DNA of 64,000 nt from Didymella arachidicola (lineage: Eukaryota; Ascomycota; Dothideomycetes; Pleosporales; Didymellaceae): positions 186,001-250,000 of the forward strand of contig CM050000.1 in the NCBI GenBank assembly GCA_016630955.3. Direction: 5' to 3'. The notes under the pieces are model-generated. The model was not told where the DNA came from, did not search any database, and saw nothing but the letters and a program-made list of their open reading frames with translations. Made by a program: the position numbers and the translations under genes. This document shows positions 60,148 to 64,000 of this stretch, piece by piece; within the stretch, counting starts at the first letter, position 1, and each line of letters opens with the position of its first letter.

Positions 60148-60708
60148 ATGCTAGTCCTCCCAAACATGGACCCAACGCATCGAACCCACGGCGCATCATC
60201 GCTATCACAGGCTCTCCTTCGACACACCACAACAGTTGCAATGCGAACATCGAAAATCGTTGTCAGGGTCATTTTCATGGCACTAGCGATACTCCTCATT
60301 CCGCGGATGATGCACAAGCTCGTCCTGTCTTTGGATGATCTGTACGAGACGCTTGGCCGCCGCGCTGCTTCGCCCTGGGAGACGCAGGCGCTGTCCGGCA
60401 ATGGTCTGCTCACTGGGATTATGGTCATGATTATAATGCATCATGTGCTGATAAGGGTGTCGTACTGTGCTATTTTACATGACGATGCTGGGGTCACTGG
60501 CGAACAAGAAAAGGATACAGCCATGCAGAGACCTATCACATGGGAGAGGGTATTGATGCGTGCTATTGTCCCACTCCTCCTGTACGCCGGCTTGTTCCTC
60601 ATGTTTTGGAGACTATGGAGCCTCGGTGGGAAGAGAGAGCTCATGACCGCAAACACGGTGGACCTGGCGGATGACGCTCTGGCGGGGCTCATTTGGAGAC
60701 ATAGGTAG
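60148..60708 (+). CDS. Hypothetical membrane protein
   Basis: Single-exon frame; from the ATG at 60148 it is 186 aa, and the frame is open upstream to 59983, so the start is uncertain. Three hydrophobic segments are visible: IVVRVIFMALAILLIP, then LLTGIMVMIIMHHVLIRV, and VLMRAIVPLLLYAGLFLMFW. Short charged linkers separate them. I recognise no family. It converges on the Tvp38-like gene with only about 90 bp between stop codons, which is typical of compact fungal gene pairs and supports it being real. Confidence 0.5.
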   Translation: MLVLPNMDPTHRTHGASSLSQALLRHTTTVAMRTSKIVVRVIFMALAILLIPRMMHKLVLSLDDLYETLGRRAASPWETQALSGNGLLTGIMVMIIMHHVLIRVSYCAILHDDAGVTGEQEKDTAMQRPITWERVLMRAIVPLLLYAGLFLMFWRLWSLGGKRELMTANTVDLADDALAGLIWRHR

Positions 60709-60799
60709 AGGACGTGAGTATATGATGCATCAAAAGTCATTATATCATCAAGCTATGAATGTTGTGCTACTGCAAAGCAAGGGCGGCGGCGCACAGCGC

Positions 60800-61880
60800 T
60801 CAAACCATCCTCGTTGGCTGTGTAGGCTGCAGCATAAACTCAGACGGTTCTTCGTCGTACCGCCTCTCAAACGCGCTCTTCACATCCGGTACGACCTGCA
60901 CCTGACTCTCTGCTCCCTTAACTCTCCTAGCTTCTTGCTCATCGAGTAGTACTTTCTTGATCTTCGCCATTTTGATCCAGATCCAGACTCCCATTGCCAC
61001 CGTGATGATAAATACGGCACCAAACATGATGGTCTTGACTACGCTATCGTTACCTTGCTTTACGAGGAGGACACCCAGGTACACAAGGAAAATCTGCTTC
61101 GGCAAGGAGAGTAGCGTCGCAACAACAAAGTACCAGAACTTGACATCGCAGGTTGAGAAGACGGCGGTGGAAAAATGCGCCGGGATCGCCGAGAGGCGGA
61201 TAATGAGCACAATGAGGAAGCCGCCGTCACGAGTGAGACGTGCCATGGCACCGTAGTTCAGATTCGTGCGCTCGAGCTTGACAGCTTTGCGACGGAACAG
61301 ATATTTGAATGCAAACCAGGTGCCAACTGCGGGTGCTATTTTTAGCATCGTGTCAGGATTGGTGGATGGAGGAGTCTTACTTTCGCCAATGAAGGTTCCT
61401 GCCGCTACGATTGCGAAGCCAATCCAAAGTCCGTACACTACACCGCATAGTAGCGCTATAATCTCGTGGCCGAACAGTGGTGGGAATGATATGATGACCA
61501 GAATCGCGATCGGGATCAACCACCCGGCGGGAAGGTCACGGACCTTTTCTGAAAAGGGGCGAAGTTTCTGGGGAAAGTGTTAACACGGTACAAGGAGGTG
61601 ACGAGACAAGGTCTACTCACGGCGACGACCTCATCATGGCGTAAGGTTATGAAGATTGTGGCGATGACAATTGCTATCCCCAAGATGTGCCACGCTGTCG
61701 ACTAGGTTAGCGTGCGCGCAGGGCTACAGGTTCGAACGGCGTACGTATGTATTTCGGAGACAGAAAGATCTTTTTCCAGTTCACAGGTCGGTATTCTGTC
61801 TCTTCTGGAGGACCTTCTTTGCGCGCCTGCGCCTGCATCCCCGACATCTCAATGTCATCCTCCTTTTTCTTGAACCACAT
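60800..61880 (-). CDS. Tvp38/DedA (VTT/SNARE-associated) family membrane protein
   Basis: Golgi-type membrane protein of the Tvp38/TMEM64/DedA family, whose members are linked to lipid scrambling and vesicle traffic. The start at 61880 gives MWFKKKEDDIEMSG and a hydrophilic N-terminus. Splicing at 61745 joins to WHILGIAIVIATIFI, and a second intron follows HDEVVA. The VTT core reads FPPLFGHEIIALLCGVVYG, GFAIVAAGTFIGE, then FAFKYLFRRKA, MARLTRDGGFLIVLIIRLSAIP, and AVFSTCDVKFWYFVVATLLS. A 45-nt stretch between TFIGE and PAVGTW (donor gtaaga, acceptor atag) is in frame without stops; family alignment says it is an intron. About 305 aa once introns are removed. Confidence 0.85.
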
Positions 61881-62994
61881 GGTGTGGCTGTGCACTCGAA
61901 GCCAGCAATGCGACAGTAGGATCTAGCGGCGTTGGTATTGCGTGAGCGTTCTTGTGTTGAAGCGCAGGAAATGAACGTCGAGGGTTGTTAGCTGAGTGCT
62001 GAGTTGCAGGTTCGGAGCATAAACGTATGAACCGATCTGAAACCGGAACCCAGCATAGCCACTTTGGTACGAGCGCAGCCAATCATCGCCAATTCCTGAT
62101 GTGGGTGGTGAGACGCTGGCGCGGGAGACAGCCGCTGGCTCTGGGATCTCCAAAACCTATCGAGCATCCGAACGGTAAAGTGGAGTCAGCCCTACGTGAG
62201 GAGGATGATTCTTTGGTGTTGATGTTTGGGATGCATTGTTGAATCCAGCTTGGCGCACTTTTAAAGATCCATGTGTCTTGGAATAGCACAACTTCCGGAA
62301 ATGGCGTCTCGAATCAGGTACAGATGCAGTGCAAATCTTTAGCCTCTTCAGAAGTCAACTTGATATCCGTGTGACGTTGCCCAACTCGAAGGTAGTTCAG
62401 CAGCAAGTCGTAGAACTGACTCCCAGGGGACCGTCATGGTTGGCCACGGATTTCGCCGTAACTGCAATGCCTCCCAAAGAGACTGAGACTCGTTGTGGCA
62501 ACGTGGAAGCGTTAGTGTCTCGTTAGGTCACGCAATAGCGTCAGAGGTATTGACGTTGCAGAGCTCAGTGAATGCGTCGAGGAACGCGTGCGCACAGACA
62601 ATTGCGTCTTTCGCGATAAATGGGCATTCGGAACGGGGAAGATCCGCCGCCTCGTTCCCTGCAGTTCGGCAAAGCCAACATCATACAAACTTATCGCTCA
62701 GCGCCACCAACTAGTGTATAATGCACTGGTAATATCTCGACATCTCTCTGAGGGCCTTTCCGTACCCGTAGTCACACGATCGTCGTACAACGCTGAGTGC
62801 AAATACCTTGACGAGGTTCTAAGGTTGTGTATGCGAGCGGTACCGCAGGGTCTACGCACTGTGGCACAGGCATATCCAATGGGAAGAAATTATCTCCATA
62901 TACTCTCTTCTCTCGTCACTTCTAATCTACAGCTGCTGCTTTCTGGGAGGCCACATGGTAATTATCCCGCGAAGAAATTTGGTAATCTTCGGGC
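61881..62994. other. Intergenic region
   Basis: 1.1 kb between the Tvp38-like promoter and the 3' end of the sugar transporter gene. A 141-residue plus frame at 62588-63013 runs into the opposite gene and has no domain. Confidence 0.4.
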
Positions 62995-64000
62995 TCAGTA
63001 CTTCTGCTCGTAAGGAGCAGCCTCGTGGTGAGAGATGGATCCCTGCTTGGCCTCAACCTCTGCAACGCGGCGCTCAATATCGGTGCTCTGCCAATCGCGC
63101 TTGTCCATTCCAGGGACAAAGTAAGGAGCATTGGTGAAGAGGTAGTTCATCTCCTCAAGAGGGCGCTTGGCGGTCTCGGGCAGGAAACACCAGAAGAAAA
63201 TGGCATTGGTGAAGTTGCACACCTGCAGAATTCGTTAGTACTGTGTTATGGGTCTTGAGGCACTGCCACTTACAACAAACAAAATGTAGAACCTCCAGCC
63301 GATACTCTTCATGGCAATACCGGTGACCTGTCCGATCATGGTGTTCAGTCCGAACGATGTCATCGTAGCGATAGCGACACCCTTCGAACGCGTCTTTGTG
63401 TCGAAGATCTCGGCGGGAATGATCCATGACAAAGGTCCACAGGTAGCGCTAAAACTGAAGTTGTAGATCCAGGTGATGACGATGAACCCCCAGGCGGCAG
63501 CGCTGTTATTGCTCGAGCCGGGAGGGAAGACAGCAAGCAGAATGGTGGAGATGACGAAGGTGACCATGTTGCCAAGGTTACCGAAGATCAGAGTCCAGCG
63601 CCGACCAAAGTGATCGATGAAGATAATACACAGAGCCTGGGCGATTAAAGCAATGATGGAAGAGATGGCTTGGTACTTTAGGGTGTCGTCGCCAGCGATT
63701 CCCATCTGTGCGTAGATCTCGACAGAGTAGTATTGAATTGCCGAGACACCAGTCATCTGGACAGAGCCCTGAATGGCGCAGGCGAGGAAAAGGCGGCGGA
63801 AACACGACCTGTCGGTGAACAATTCGGTGTATGACTTCGCCTCGTGCTCGTGCTCGAAGGTGATCTGGTCCTGGATCTGCTGGAACTCGGCCTGAACCCA
63901 GGCATCGGTCTCATCGCCGTGGGCGTGAAGCCTTGCAAGAGTCTTGAGACCCTCCTCAACCCTGCCGTGGTCGATGAGCCAGCGGGGCGATTCGCTATGT
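62995..64000 (-). CDS. MFS sugar transporter, C-terminal part (runs off window)
   Basis: Sugar porter of the major facilitator superfamily; its N-terminal half is beyond position 64000. Visible: SESPRWLIDHGR (PESPRWL motif after helix 6), the cytoplasmic loop, CAIQGSVQMTGVSAIQYYSVEIY (helix 7, with a QxxGxxxxxYY sugar-binding pattern), IDHFGRRWTLIFG (D-x-x-GRR loop), and GPLSWIIPAEIFDTKTRSKG (helix 10-11). After a 51-bp intron (63223-63273) come FFWCFLPETAKRPLEEMNYLF (PETxxxxLEE) and a hydrophilic tail. Looks intact in the part seen. The exact sugar is unknown. Confidence 0.9.

Noticed and set aside
61725..61740. tRNA B-box-like ggttcgaac
   Set aside because: It lies at an intron of the Tvp38-like gene, and no A-box or acceptor stem can be paired around it. 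I found no convincing tRNA in the window.

Overview
This window is nuclear DNA from a filamentous ascomycete. Genes carry short (about 45-80 bp) GT-AG introns with CTAAC/CTGAC-like branch sites. The families present are typical of ascomycetes (Fta1/CENP-L, Spo71-like PH protein, Hsp88, PTH11-like rhodopsin-fold receptor, HET, FSH1, highly reducing polyketide synthase). The overall flavour is Dothideomycetes/Pleosporales, but that placement is inference. All gene models were read by eye; splice sites were chosen so that family motifs stay in frame.

Layout. 0-8 kb: the 3' end of a short-chain dehydrogenase, an MFS anion:cation symporter, a doubtful small gene, a zinc-free medium-chain reductase and a PTH11-like seven-helix receptor. 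9-28.7 kb: a probable secondary-metabolite cluster containing a secreted BBE-type FAD oxidase, a secreted beta-lactamase-fold serine hydrolase, a full-length ABCB exporter, an FSH1-family hydrolase (the likely product-release esterase), and a highly reducing polyketide synthase. That synthase has no methyltransferase, and both catalytic residues of its dehydratase domain are replaced. No cluster-specific transcription factor is visible.

29.4-41.7 kb is housekeeping: Hsp88/Hsp110 (with a step-type heat-shock element and a 150-nt in-frame intron or exitron) diverges from the kinetochore gene Fta1; then come a Spo71-like PH protein with polyN/polyD tracts and a secreted GMC oxidoreductase with a minisatellite at its stop codon. 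41.7-47.4 kb is gene-poor and holds a decayed HET-family gene (about 42.95-44.13 kb). 47.4-64 kb: an amino-acid permease, an LtrA-domain membrane protein, a small RING-YEATS fusion protein, a second MFS symporter, a small membrane protein, a Tvp38/DedA-family protein, and the 3' part of an MFS sugar transporter running off the right edge.

How the cluster could work (inference): the polyketide synthase builds and ketoreduces a chain, the FSH1 hydrolase releases it, the FAD oxidase and beta-lactamase-fold enzyme tailor it in the secretory route, and the ABC pump exports it. The observations most worth checking are the inactivated dehydratase, the RING-YEATS protein, the Hsp88 exitron encoding a basic nuclear-localisation-like patch, and the HET relic.
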